From: Ramlibacter sp.
GTDB taxonomy: Bacteria > Pseudomonadota > Gammaproteobacteria > Burkholderiales > Burkholderiaceae_C
Length of the DNA: 64,000 bases
Direction of reading: 5' to 3'
Assembly: GCA_016713005.1 (NCBI GenBank)
Contig: JADJPY010000012.1
Coordinates: forward strand, 1 to 64,000
A program made the translations under genes and the position numbers. Below, in pieces: positions 8,960-18,338 of the stretch. The number at the start of each line of letters is the position of its first letter. Position 1 is the first letter of the stretch. The notes below the pieces were generated by a model. The model was not told the DNA's origin, did no database searches, and was given only the letters and a program-made list of their open reading frames with translations.

Positions 8960-10291
8960 TTAATTATGAAACATGCGAACAAGAACCAGCGAAATCGCGG
9001 GAAACAGCAGCAACAATACAATTCGTACGAAGTCAGAGATGAGGAAAGGGATGACTCCCTTGAAGGTCTCTCTCAGCGGCACGTCTTTGGCCAGTCGATT
9101 GATGATGTAAACATTCATTCCGACCGGCGGATGAACTAATCCGATCTCTACTACCATCAGCGCCAGAATGCCGAACCAGATCGACTTGTCGGTGGGATTC
9201 AGTCCCCAAAAGTCCAATCCCATGACCATAGGGTAGAAAATTGGGATGGTCAGTAAGATCATTGCTAGCGAGTCCATCACACAACCCAGCAGCACATAGA
9301 TGGCCAGGATCATGACCATAATGAGCAGCGGTGGTACTTGGCTGTTTTTGACCCACGCTGCCAGTTCAACCGGCATTTGCGACAGCGCCAGTGCCGTATT
9401 GAGCATGTCGGCACCGAGCAAAACGAGGAAGATCATGGCCGTGGCTTGTGCTGCACCCAACGCGCTGTCGATGATCCCTTGCGTGCGCATGCCGCCGGTC
9501 GCCACCGCCAACACGCTACAGGCGGCGGCACCGATGGCAGCCGCTTCAGTCGGATTGGCCCAGCCGTCATAGATACCGACGATCACTACTACAAAAACCA
9601 GCAGTACCGGAAATACTTCCAGCAGCGCTTTGAAGCGCTCCGGCCACTCAATGCGCGGTCCCTCGGGGCCGAGTGCCGGCTTCCAGGTTACGAGTATTTT
9701 AATCACCACCATGTAACCAATAACAGCAATCAATCCAGGGATGACTGCGGCCACGAACAGCTTGCCAATGGATTCTTGGGTCAGAATTGCATAGACAACC
9801 AGCGGCACCGACGGCGGAATCATGATCCCGAGGGTGCCGCCGGCTGCCAGCGCACCGGTAGCAAGGCTACCGGCATAGTTGTATCGTTTCAATTCCGGTA
9901 GGGCGACCTGCCCCATGGTGGCGGCCGTGGCCAGCGAAGAGCCGCAGATAGCGCCGAACCCCGCGCAGGCTCCGATAGAAGCGAGCGCCACCCCTCCTTT
10001 GTAATGTCCTATGAATGCAGTGACAAAACGGAACAGCGCGCGGCTTAATCCGCCATGGGTTGCAAACTGCCCCATGAGCAAAAACAGCGGAATGACGATC
10101 AAATCGTAGTTTGACAAGCGTGCATAAGCCAGATTCTTCAAAGAATTCAGCAAAGGAAGGGTATCGCCCCCGCTAAGGTAGACGTAGCCACCTGCGCCTA
10201 CCGCAAACATGGCAATGCCAATCGGTACACGAACGACCAGCAGCGCCAAGAGCACTGCGAAAATGAGAAAGCCGACGGTAATACCGCTCAT
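8960..10291 (-). CDS. TRAP transporter large permease (DctM type)
   Basis: Twelve-helix membrane subunit that moves the solute with a Na+ or H+ gradient, 443 residues. ATG 10291 overlaps the dctQ stop (ATGA), showing coupled translation. Family hallmarks are FGAICGSSLATAATMGQVALPE and GALAAGGTLGIMIPPS. No defect is seen. It sits between the small permease and the receptor in the order Q-M-P. Confidence 0.92.
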   Translation of the reverse strand: MSGITVGFLIFAVLLALLVVRVPIGIAMFAVGAGGYVYLSGGDTLPLLNSLKNLAYARLSNYDLIVIPLFLLMGQFATHGGLSRALFRFVTAFIGHYKGGVALASIGACAGFGAICGSSLATAATMGQVALPELKRYNYAGSLATGALAAGGTLGIMIPPSVPLVVYAILTQESIGKLFVAAVIPGLIAVIGYMVVIKILVTWKPALGPEGPRIEWPERFKALLEVFPVLLVFVVVIVGIYDGWANPTEAAAIGAAACSVLAVATGGMRTQGIIDSALGAAQATAMIFLVLLGADMLNTALALSQMPVELAAWVKNSQVPPLLIMVMILAIYVLLGCVMDSLAMILLTIPIFYPMVMGLDFWGLNPTDKSIWFGILALMVVEIGLVHPPVGMNVYIINRLAKDVPLRETFKGVIPFLISDFVRIVLLLLFPAISLVLVRMFHN

Positions 10292-10828
10292 GCCGTACCT
10301 CCCTCGCGGGCTTGCAGATGCATGGCTGCCATGTACACGCCCGCAATGGCCAGAAGAACAAAACCCGGTACCATCAAGGCTTGGCCAATCCACACCGGCC
10401 AAGCCAGCACTGCGGATGTTTCGCCCGACTCCTTGCTGGCTAACGCCAGCGCTGTCGTGCGCCAGGCGATCAGGGCGGCAAACATTGCGACCAGCAGCGA
10501 CCCGCAGGCATCCATCAAGTGCACGCGCGCTGCAGGAAACTTCTCCGTGAAAAAGTCGACCTTTACGTCACCCCTGATGTAGATGGCAATAGGCGAAAAA
10601 GCATGCAGACGCGAATGCGGCCCACATTTGCAGCAGCTCCACGTCGCCCGGGACTGGGCCGACCCCGAGCTTGCGGCCTACGATCGAGATGATCGACATG
10701 ATGACTAGGGCCACAAAGACGAGCCCGCCCGCAATTGCCATCCATTTTGTAACAGGGGCGAGCATTCGGCCAAATGGGCCGAACTCGAACGGAGCTAATG
10801 GCTCCGTATCCGCTATCGGTTCTTTCAT
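10288..10828 (-). CDS. TRAP transporter small permease (DctQ type), frameshifted
   Basis: Four-helix membrane subunit that partners DctM. The first frame from ATG 10828 (with a GGAGA upstream) encodes two hydrophobic helices and ends at CHLHQG followed by a stop. The other frame resumes with GDVKVDFFTEKFPAARVHLM, exactly where DctQ proteins continue, and runs to 10288. Removing one C from the C4 run at 10571-10574 restores a single 179-residue protein. Either the transporter is inactivated or this is a sequencing error; the intact dctM and dctP favour the latter slightly. Confidence 0.85.
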
Positions 10829-10919
10829 AGTCTCCTCGATGATTATTATGGGTACGGATAAAGTAGTTTTGCAGGCTTGTCGGTTGACTCAAGCTTGCGC
10901 AAGTGTTGCAGCAGCGAGA

Positions 10920-11807
10920 TCAAAGGTCATGGCCGATCAAACGCCGGGGGTTATCAACGAGGATTGCGTCGCGCACCTGCTGCTCCGGAACAAATTTCAC
11001 CAGTGCGTTTAACAGTTGGCTGACGTCTGGCACTCGGAGCGGGTCGAAATATCCGGTATGTGGCCAGTCGCTACCCCAAAGCAGGCGGTCCGCGGCGATA
11101 TGAACCAGTTCACGCGCAAACGGCACGACGTCATGATACGGATAGCCTCGCGGCGAGAGCCGATCCGCGCCCGAGATCTTGATCCAGACATTATCCCGGC
11201 GGGCCAGCGCGGCAAGCGCACGAAACGGTTCCTGGTCCAAGCCGAGTGCCGGATCCACGCGGCCGAAATGGTCGATCACCACCGGGGCTGGAATCGACTC
11301 AATCCACGGCCGCAAGTCGGGCAGTGCCGCACCGTCAAAGTGCAACTCGATAAACCATCCGAGGCCATCAATGCATCGAAGTACGTGGTTGAACACGTCG
11401 AGATTCAAAATTCCGCCATGCTTTGGATTAAAAGCAAAGCGAACACCGCGCGCACCCGCATGGTGAAGTGCACGGCAGCCGTCCGACGTCGCAGAGTTGT
11501 CCAGCCGAACGACGGCTAAATAGCGCCCTCCGGAACGAGCGACTGCATCTAGGTCGACAGAGTTGTCAAATCCATAGGTGTTCGCGTGTACGACAAAACC
11601 CCGTTCAATGCCAAGTGCATTGTGCATTTCGAAGCAAACCTCCAACGGTGCATCAGGCGGCGTATATTTGCGTGCTTGCGCGTAGGGAAATTGCGTCTGC
11701 GGCCCCAACACATGGAAGTGGGTATCCCACGCACCCTTCGGCACGGTCCAGTTGGGTTGCGACTGGGTTAATTGGGGGCCCAGGCAGTTCGGTATCGTTT
11801 TTTCCAT
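10920..11807 (-). CDS. Amidohydrolase-family lactone hydrolase, probable 4-sulfomuconolactone hydrolase
   Basis: A 295-residue metal-dependent hydrolase related to 2-pyrone-4,6-dicarboxylate hydrolase (LigI). The TIM-barrel metal and substrate residues are visible: D28-T-H30-F-H32, His156 (IELHFDG), His180 (VVIDHFGRVD) and Asp247/His250 (LLWGSDWPHT). In Hydrogenophaga intermedia S1 and Agrobacterium radiobacter S2, homologous enzymes encoded next to the cycloisomerase gene hydrolyse 4-sulfomuconolactone to maleylacetate and sulfite. Here the gene starts 1 bp after the cycloisomerase stop and shares a cluster with maleylacetate reductase, the same arrangement. A true PDC hydrolase would need a meta-cleavage pathway, absent here. 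Confidence 0.85.
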   Translation of the reverse strand: MEKTIPNCLGPQLTQSQPNWTVPKGAWDTHFHVLGPQTQFPYAQARKYTPPDAPLEVCFEMHNALGIERGFVVHANTYGFDNSVDLDAVARSGGRYLAVVRLDNSATSDGCRALHHAGARGVRFAFNPKHGGILNLDVFNHVLRCIDGLGWFIELHFDGAALPDLRPWIESIPAPVVIDHFGRVDPALGLDQEPFRALAALARRDNVWIKISGADRLSPRGYPYHDVVPFARELVHIAADRLLWGSDWPHTGYFDPLRVPDVSQLLNALVKFVPEQQVRDAILVDNPRRLIGHDL

Positions 11808-11808
11808 A

Positions 11809-12971
11809 CTATGAACGTCTCTCCTCTAGGAAGCGCCCCGCAGCGGCGAGGACTTGGTCTAGCATTTCGGGTGCATCGCCGAGGTACGTGCGCGGATTTC
11901 CAAGATAAGCGAGTGTCTCGATATCTAGAAATTGCGTGACCTCGGCCGTTTGGCCTAAGACCTCCGAAAGCTCCATCCCGCGTTCAATCGCGGTTTTGCA
12001 GGCCTCATGTAGTAAATCGTGGGCGGCAAGACGCCCCATATAAGGAGCAAGTGCCATCATGTAGCGCTCGGCGAGAATGATGCCCCGCGTAAGACCAAGA
12101 TTGGTAGCCATGCGTCCCGGATACACGCGCAAACCGTCGAGCACCATGCGCACACGATCCACGCATCGATGGGTTTCGAGGAACACCTGCGGTACAGTTT
12201 CAAACTCGAGGAGCCCCTCGGCGCTGCGCTCTTGGTGCTGGCGCATCGACTGAAGCACTGTGCTTGCGTACTGCGCAGCGCGCGATGCAGCTACTGCTGC
12301 TTGAGCGCAATAGACCGGATTTGACTTGTATGGCAGCGTACTGCTGGCGTCCTTGCCGCCGGAAATCGGTTCGGCAAGTTCCCCGATTTCCGTGCTGGCG
12401 AGCTCAGCGATGTCCTGCCCGATCTTTGCCAACGTACCGCTCAGAGCAGCAAGAAACATCACGCGCTCAACTACCCTGTCGCGCATTGCACCCCAGGTAA
12501 TAAGTGGCTCCGGCAAGCCAAGACGCGCCATGAGACGACGTCTGACCTGCAGCCCGAACCCCTGTAATGAAGCAAGCGAGCCGGCGGCGCCGGCAAACTC
12601 ACCCTCCAAAGGATTGCGACGGAACACCTCCAGACGCTCGGCATGACGCAATCCGGCGCTGAGCCAGACCGCGACTTTGAAACCAAACGTAATCGGCAAA
12701 GCATGCCCGCCAAAAGTACGCGCCACCATGAGGGTGTCGCGATGTTCGTTAGTGAGCGCAGCCAGACGGGCAATGATTGCACGCAGGTCTTGTGCCAGCA
12801 AATTGAAGGCCTCGTTGGCCTGCATTGCGAGCGCCGTATTCAAAATATCCTGCGTGGTAGCACCCCAATGGACGTAACGCCCGTGCTCACCGCATGCCCC
12901 GACAATCTGCCGTACGAGCGGCGCAATCGGATAGCCAGTATGTTGGTTCTGTGCATCTAACTCATCTAGCT
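11809..12971 (-). CDS. pcaB: 3-carboxymuconate/3-sulfomuconate cycloisomerase (PcaB type), N-terminus removed by IS21-family insertion
   Basis: A member of the fumarase/aspartase superfamily that lactonises 3-carboxy- or 3-sulfo-cis,cis-muconate. The catalytic signature loop reads GKDASSTLPYKSNP, and HWGATTQDILNTALA lies near the new N-terminus. Native sequence begins at 12971 with KLDELDAQNQHTG; about 65 residues expected upstream are missing. The open frame continues 23 codons into the IS end (ATG 13041), so a chimeric protein could be made, but it lacks N-terminal active-site residues. Adjacent hydrolase and reductase genes point to the sulfomuconate-specific type. As written it is probably inactive. 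Confidence 0.85.
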
Positions 12972-13045
12972 TGTTGAATTGCATCCAATAGTGAGCCACT
13001 AAACCTAGGTATTTGCATCCAAATTTGACCCACGTAGTCAAACTG

Positions 13046-13067
13046 TCCTGCTCAGCATTGAGCAGGA
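13046..13067. promoter_or_regulatory. Perfect 9-bp hairpin in the istA leader
   Basis: TCCTGCTCA and TGAGCAGGA flank the 4-base loop GCAT, 10 bp before the istA GTG start. The same structure is present in copy 2 near 20895-20916. It overlaps the region just upstream of the istA ribosome-binding site, so it could limit istA translation. Confidence 0.5.
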
Positions 13068-13076
13068 GACACAGGA

Positions 13077-14600
13077 GTGATCAACGTGGCGTTATTAAGT
13101 GTGATCAGGCGGTGGCACCTGAGAGATGGAATGAGCATCCGGGAAATATCCCGACGAACGGGTTTATCGCGCAACACCGTGCGCAAGTACCTAACCAATG
13201 GCGTGGTCGAGCCTAAATATCCGGCTCGCACCGTTGCCAATAAGCTCGATGCCTTCGCCTCTAAGCTGGAGGGTTGGCTCAAGAGCGAGGCCAAGAAGGG
13301 CCGCAAACAACGGCGAAACAGCCGCCAACTCTTCAATGATCTGGTGGTCTTGGGGTTTGAGGGCTCGTATGACCGAGTCGCTGCCTTTGCTCGTAATTGG
13401 CGTCAAAACCAACACGAAGCCACCAAGACAACTGGGCGCGGGGCATTTGTGCCTCTCACATTTGCACCTGGCGAGGCATTCCAGTTCGACTGGAGCGAAG
13501 ACTGGGCTGTGATTGGCGGTGAACGCACGAAGTTGCAGGTGGCTCAATTCAAGTTGGCGCACAGCCGGGCATTTCTGTTGCGGGCCTACCCTCTGCAAAC
13601 CCACGAAATGCTCTTCGACGCGCATAACCATGCATTCCGGGTGCTTGGTGGTGTACCCCAGAGGGGCATCTTCGACAACATGAAAACGGCTGTCGACAAG
13701 ATCAAAAAGGGCAAGGCTCGGGACGTGAACATGCGCTTCCAAGTCATGGTCAATCACTTCGTCTTCGAGGCTGAGTTCTGCAACCCAGCATCGGGTTGGG
13801 AAAAAGGCCAAATCGAGAAGAACGTTCAAGACTCTAGGCATCGGTTGTGGCAAGTCGCACCCGTGTTTGAAAACTTGGATGCCCTCAACGCCTGGCTGGA
13901 GAGGCGTTGCATAGAACTCTGGTCTGAGTTGCGTCATCCGCAGCGACGCGAGTTCACGATTCGAGAGTTATGGGAGCAAGAGCGTGGCACGCTCATGGCC
14001 GCGCCTTCGGCGTTTGACGGATTTGTGGAGCACACCAAGCGCGTATCGCCCACGTGCTTGGTTCATTTCGATCGCAACCGCTATAGCGTGCCAGCTACGT
14101 TTGCCAATCGGCCCATTAGTTTGCGTGTGTATGCCGATCGCCTGGTGATGGCAACGGAGGGGCAAGAGATTGCTCAGCATGAGCGCCACTTCGATCGGCG
14201 TCACGATGGAGGCAAGACCATTTATGACTGGCGACATTACTTGGCAGTGCTGCAAGAAAACCTGGGGGCACTTCGAAACGGCGCCCCGTTCCTAGAGTTG
14301 CCAGAAGGGTTCAAACGCTTGCAAGCGTTGCTAGGCAAGCGCATAGGCGGTGACCGCGAGATGGTGGAGATCTTGGCGTTAGTCATGCATCACGACGAGC
14401 AAGCCGTCTTGGCTGCTGTTGAGTTGGCGCTGGAGTCTGGGATACCAAGCAAGTTGCACATCCTCAACTTGCTGGGTCGTTTGACAGAGGTTGCGCCTCC
14501 TGCACCGGCACACACACCACGCCATCTGGCGCTAAGCGTTGAGCCACAAGCCAACGTCATTAGATACGACAACTTAAGAGAGGTACGCCATGCAGCCTAA
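13077..14600 (+). CDS. istA: IS21-family transposase IstA
   Basis: DDE transposase of 507 residues. The N-terminal helix-turn-helix (SIREISRRTGLSRNTVRKYL, about residues 20-40) binds the element ends; the catalytic rve-type core starts at about residue 120 with FQFDWSEDWAVIGG and contains the GWEKGQIEKNV segment with the catalytic glutamate. GTG 13077 follows GGAG directly. It overlaps istB by 11 bp, as usual in IS21 elements. This copy is uninterrupted. Confidence 0.92.
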   Translation: MINVALLSVIRRWHLRDGMSIREISRRTGLSRNTVRKYLTNGVVEPKYPARTVANKLDAFASKLEGWLKSEAKKGRKQRRNSRQLFNDLVVLGFEGSYDRVAAFARNWRQNQHEATKTTGRGAFVPLTFAPGEAFQFDWSEDWAVIGGERTKLQVAQFKLAHSRAFLLRAYPLQTHEMLFDAHNHAFRVLGGVPQRGIFDNMKTAVDKIKKGKARDVNMRFQVMVNHFVFEAEFCNPASGWEKGQIEKNVQDSRHRLWQVAPVFENLDALNAWLERRCIELWSELRHPQRREFTIRELWEQERGTLMAAPSAFDGFVEHTKRVSPTCLVHFDRNRYSVPATFANRPISLRVYADRLVMATEGQEIAQHERHFDRRHDGGKTIYDWRHYLAVLQENLGALRNGAPFLELPEGFKRLQALLGKRIGGDREMVEILALVMHHDEQAVLAAVELALESGIPSKLHILNLLGRLTEVAPPAPAHTPRHLALSVEPQANVIRYDNLREVRHAA

Positions 14601-15369
14601 TGCAATGATTCAAACACTGAAAACCCTGAAGCTCCACGGTATGGCGCAGGCTGTGGGAGAGCTGGCATCGCAAGGCTCACCGGCGTATCAGGGGGCTGAG
14701 GGGATCTTGGATAGCTTGTTAAAAGCTGAAGTTGCTGAGCGTGAAGTGCGCTCGGTCAGCTACCAAGTGAAGGTGGCAAAGTTCCCGACGTATCGGGACC
14801 TGTCTGGGTTTGACTTCAGCCAGAGTGCTGTTAACGAGGCACAAATTCGAACGCTTCACAAAGGCTTGTTTGTGGAGAACGCTGAGAATGTAGTGCTCAT
14901 TGAGTGGGCCAGGCACAGGAAAGACGCATTTAGCGACGGCTATTGGTGTTCAAGCCATCATGCACATGCACCGGCGTGTGAGGTTCTTCTCGACGGCGGA
15001 GTTGGTGAATGCGCTGGAGATGGAAAAGAGCGCTGGCAAGCATGGGCAAATAGCCAATCGTTTAGGGATGGTTGATTTGGTGATCTTGGATGAGCTGGGG
15101 TATTTGCCATTCAGCCAAGCTGGTGGGGCGTTGCTATTTCATTTGCTGAGTCGTTTGTATGAGCGCACCAGTGTGATCATCTGACGAACTTGAGCTTCTC
15201 GGAGTGGTCAGCGGTATTTGGTGACCCGAAGATGACGACAGCACTGTTGGACCGGTTAACACATCACGGCCACATCGTTGAGACAGGAAACGAAAGCTAC
15301 CGGTTCAGGAACAGTTCGACACAAAGCAACAAGGAGGGAAAACAGAGAAAATCAAAACAAGAGCTCTAA
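14590..15369 (+). pseudogene. istB: IS21-family helper ATPase IstB, frameshifted (copy 1)
   Basis: AAA+ helper protein of about 260 residues that regulates target capture by IstA. Compared with copy 2 it has an extra A at about 14903, just before the Walker A motif (GGPGTGKTH in copy 2), and a small change at 15181 that creates a TGA after SVII. The rest (VDLVILDELGYLPFSQAG, Walker B) is conserved. As written the product is non-functional. Confidence 0.85.
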
Positions 15370-15435
15370 AAAGCTCAAATCGGGTGGGTCAATATTCGAT
15401 GCAAATCCTGGGTCAGATTTGGATGCAATTCAACA

Positions 15436-16662
15436 AGTTGGCAGCAACCACCACCATCTCGCCATCTCGTACACCCTCCAGAACCTCGATGCGATCATCG
15501 CTACGTGCGCCAAGCTTGACCTCCCTTGGATCGAAACGTCCTTCCTGCACTTGAACAAGAATGATTTGACGTGTCCCGCTATCGATCACGGCGGAAGTGG
15601 GAACAGTTAGCACGGAACGCTTGGTGTCCACGGGCAGTTCGACCTGAGCAAACATGCCAGGCTTGAGAAGTCCCTGTGGATTCGACAACTCTACGCGAAC
15701 CGGAACGGTTCGAGTCTCCGACTTGAGGTCGGGTAAACATAGGTAATTGCCCCCGAAAACTGCTTATCTGGATAGGCGTTGATCCGCACAGTGGCCTTGG
15801 CACCGGTTCGAATCTGACCGATGTCTTGCTCAAAGACATCGGCAATCACCCATACAGAGGCCAGATTGGTAACTTGATAAAGCATTTCCCCTGGCATGAA
15901 GCGCATGCCCTGTACCGCCTTCTTCTCGGTCACGATGCCTGCCACTGGTGATCGCAGTGTCAATGTGCGACGGGTCCCGGTGGATTGAGTCAATGTCTTG
16001 ACCTGTTCGTCCGAAATATCCCAGTTACGCAGTCGTGACAAGCTGGAATCTGCTAGTTCGCGCATGCCTCGCTGAGCCTCCTCATTCGCGCCCTTTAAGG
16101 CCTCAACACCTTGCGATGCAATGGCGTATTCGCGCTGAGCGGAAACCAACTCGGGACTGTAGACATCGAAAAGCGGCTGACCTTTGCCTACAGTTTGACC
16201 TGTGGCATTGACATAGAGCCTTTCAACATAGCCCTCGAATTTGGGTGCGATGGTGTAGATTTGGCGTTCATCCGGTTCGATCCGTCCTGCGGCACGGACA
16301 ACTTTGTTCAATGTGCTCAGGCTTGCTGCCTCAACACGGACGCCCAGTTTTTGCACTTTCTCCGTGCTGATGCGAATGAGGTTTGGGCTGCCAGCGGTAG
16401 CTTCCTGCTCGCCCTCGTAAACAGGGATGTAATCCATGCCCATCGGATCTTTCTTGGGCGTCGGAGACGTGTCAGGTAATCCCATGGGATTGCGGTAGTA
16501 GAGAATCTTGCGCTCTGTGGATGCGCCATCGTTTAGCGCGCTTGACTTGAATTGTGGGTCTTGATGCGGGACGGATTGTTGTTTTCCAAACCAATATCCA
16601 GCACCTACTGTCAAAGCGGCAACGATTAAAGTTGCAACGCCCCTCTTCAAGCCCGTTGTCAT
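15436..16662 (-). pseudogene. CusB-like efflux adaptor (membrane fusion protein), frameshifted and 3'-truncated by IS21
   Basis: Periplasmic adaptor of a copper/silver RND efflux pump. The N-terminus has a signal anchor, then a heavy-metal-binding domain (YYRNPMGLPDTSPTPKKDPM, about residues 55-75), a barrel-sandwich hybrid domain (GYVERLYVNATGQTVGKGQP) and a beta-barrel. The frame shifts at about 15730, where PTSSRRLEP replaces LKSETRTVPVRVELS; one missing base explains it. Native sequence stops at 15436 after DGEMVVVAAN, where the IS end begins. The cusA pump gene expected next is absent. ATG 16662 overlaps the cusC-like stop. Confidence 0.85.
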
Positions 16663-17927
16663 AATTCTTCTCCTACGATGCGCTCAATTTCAGCGAGACG
16701 CATTTGTGCATTGATTCCTGCCTTGACTTGATTCAACTTGGCTTGACGGATTTGTCTTTGTGCATCTAGAAGGGTAGCGAAATCCACCTTCCCGGATTCA
16801 TAGCCCGCAAGGGCCGAGCGAAAGGTCAGCTCTGACTGCGGCAAAAGATTCTCGGTGGTCAATGTAAGAGACTGACGCTCTGAATCAAACCCCGCTATGC
16901 TTTCATAAAGATCAGCCAAAATCTGATTGCTAACCAACTCACGACGGGAGCGTGATGCCGAAAGCATGGCCTCTGACTCCCGTTCCTGTGATCTACGAGC
17001 GCTTTGCTGCAATGGGATATTGATTTCAACCATCAACTCCCATTCACGAACGGTGTTGCCATACTGAATGGGTGATGCACCCAATGTGAAATCGGGATAT
17101 CGATTTCGATACGCAAGATCTCGTGATTTCTCTGCGGCTTTGATCTGCGCTTCCTCAACTCTTAAAAGTGGATTATTCAATTTCGCGCGCTGTTCCAAGG
17201 CAGAGAAATTCACAACCGCTTGTGTTGGAAGCACTCGAATTTGAGTAGGTTTAGCCAAAGGTTCGTCAGCTTGTCGGCCCGTTAGAGCATTCATCCTGGC
17301 TTGCAATTGACGTCGTTCCGCCTCAATCCCGATCAATTCGCTTCGAATGGAGGTTTGCTCGACTTGAGATCTGATGACGTCCTGCTGGGCAGCCAGACCA
17401 CTTGCATATCTAACCTGAGCAACCTTCTCCAATCGCACCATTAAGTCCAAAATTTCCTGTGTCAAGCGTTCGCTTTGATCCAAGTAATACAGTTGGGCAT
17501 AAACAATTTTGATCTTCGACGCCAAATCCACCCATGTGCTCGCTGTGCGAACTTTGGCCGCATCAGAAGCTGCTTCAGCTGCTTCACGTTTGAGCTCACG
17601 CTTCCCAAACCAAGGAACATCCTGCATGAGCAAATAGCGCGTGCTTCCAACGCGATTCGGGGCGAGAGTAGGTGACTGCTCGCCCATGCGCGTGATATCG
17701 CGCCATTCCGTACGGAATTTTGGATCCGGTAGAGATCCTGCTGGTACAACTCGTTCGGACGCGGCATCAGCCTCATACTTCATACTCGCAAGTTCCGGAT
17801 TTCTCTCTCTTGCGAGTTTCAATAGCGCTTCTATATTGGTGCCAATTGGGTGCTCTTGTCCGTAGCTGGTAGGAGTAAAGACAAGGATTAGACAAGCTGC
17901 AGCAATCGACGATTTAATGCTGATCAT
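16659..17927 (-). CDS. CusC-like outer-membrane efflux protein (TolC family)
   Basis: Outer-membrane channel of the metal efflux system, 422 residues, which is normal length. A signal peptide (to about residue 23, SYG-Q) precedes two OEP repeats rich in long amphipathic helices, for example LARERNPELASMKYEADAAS and YESGKVDFATLLDAQRQIRQ. It overlaps the adaptor gene by 4 bp (ATGA) and follows the DUF2789 gene with a 4-bp overlap, so all were one operon. It is the only intact structural gene of the pump left in the window. Confidence 0.88.
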   Translation of the reverse strand: MISIKSSIAAACLILVFTPTSYGQEHPIGTNIEALLKLARERNPELASMKYEADAASERVVPAGSLPDPKFRTEWRDITRMGEQSPTLAPNRVGSTRYLLMQDVPWFGKRELKREAAEAASDAAKVRTASTWVDLASKIKIVYAQLYYLDQSERLTQEILDLMVRLEKVAQVRYASGLAAQQDVIRSQVEQTSIRSELIGIEAERRQLQARMNALTGRQADEPLAKPTQIRVLPTQAVVNFSALEQRAKLNNPLLRVEEAQIKAAEKSRDLAYRNRYPDFTLGASPIQYGNTVREWELMVEINIPLQQSARRSQERESEAMLSASRSRRELVSNQILADLYESIAGFDSERQSLTLTTENLLPQSELTFRSALAGYESGKVDFATLLDAQRQIRQAKLNQVKAGINAQMRLAEIERIVGEEL

Positions 17928-18166
17928 GATGTGCCTCGCCGAAGGGCTGTATTTAACTGATCAACTACCTCAGCCCAATCGGCATCATTGAGAATTTCTT
18001 CTTTCAACATAGTCGATTGGGCATTCGTCCAGAAGGGTGCGTTTTCTAAGCGAATGGAAGGCTCAAGCGGACTATGTGCGTCTAAAAAACGTTTGATCCC
18101 ATTGGCATCAGAGGGGAGGCCAAGTTGAAGGAAAAGTTCAGTAAAACGATGATGGTTTGAATTCAT
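17924..18166 (-). CDS. DUF2789 family protein
   Basis: An 80-residue acidic protein whose sequence (LFLQLGLPSDANGIKRFL, APFWTNAQSTMLKEEI, DADWAEVVDQLNTALRRG) matches the DUF2789 family, small proteins often found beside copper-resistance genes. No catalytic motif or membrane segment is seen and the function is unknown. It overlaps the cusC-like gene by 4 bp and is probably the first gene of that transcript. Confidence 0.75.
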   Translation of the reverse strand: MNSNHHRFTELFLQLGLPSDANGIKRFLDAHSPLEPSIRLENAPFWTNAQSTMLKEEILNDADWAEVVDQLNTALRRGTS

Positions 18167-18338
18167 GGCAGTCTTCCTGTTTGCATCAGATGTCTATGTC
18201 TAAAACCGAATTATTTGTGTAGGCACTTATGCAAAAGATACAGGTTGATTTTGCAAATGACCACCTGTTATGAAGATGATGAACTGATTACATTCGTGTA
18301 ATCATTCAGATTGTTTAAATTTAACAAGAAGGTCCGCG
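18167..18338. other. Intergenic region between copA remnant and DUF2789 gene
   Basis: 172 bp of AT-rich sequence, likely to contain the promoter of the DUF2789-cusC-cusB transcript. I see no confident -35/-10 pair or operator. Confidence 0.3.

Larger units (their letters stand above)
12972..15435 (+). mobile_element. IS21-family insertion sequence, copy 1
   Basis: A 2464-bp element with istA and istB and matching ends: TGTTGAATTGCATCCAA at 12972 and its complement ending at 15435. Further internal end-repeats (a second TTTGCATCCAAATTTGACCC near 13012) are typical of the multiple transposase-binding sites of IS21. The left side interrupts the cycloisomerase gene; the right side interrupts the cusB-like gene. 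The flanking bases do not form an obvious target duplication, so a deletion or recombination between copies probably followed insertion. I cannot name the exact element. Confidence 0.9.
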
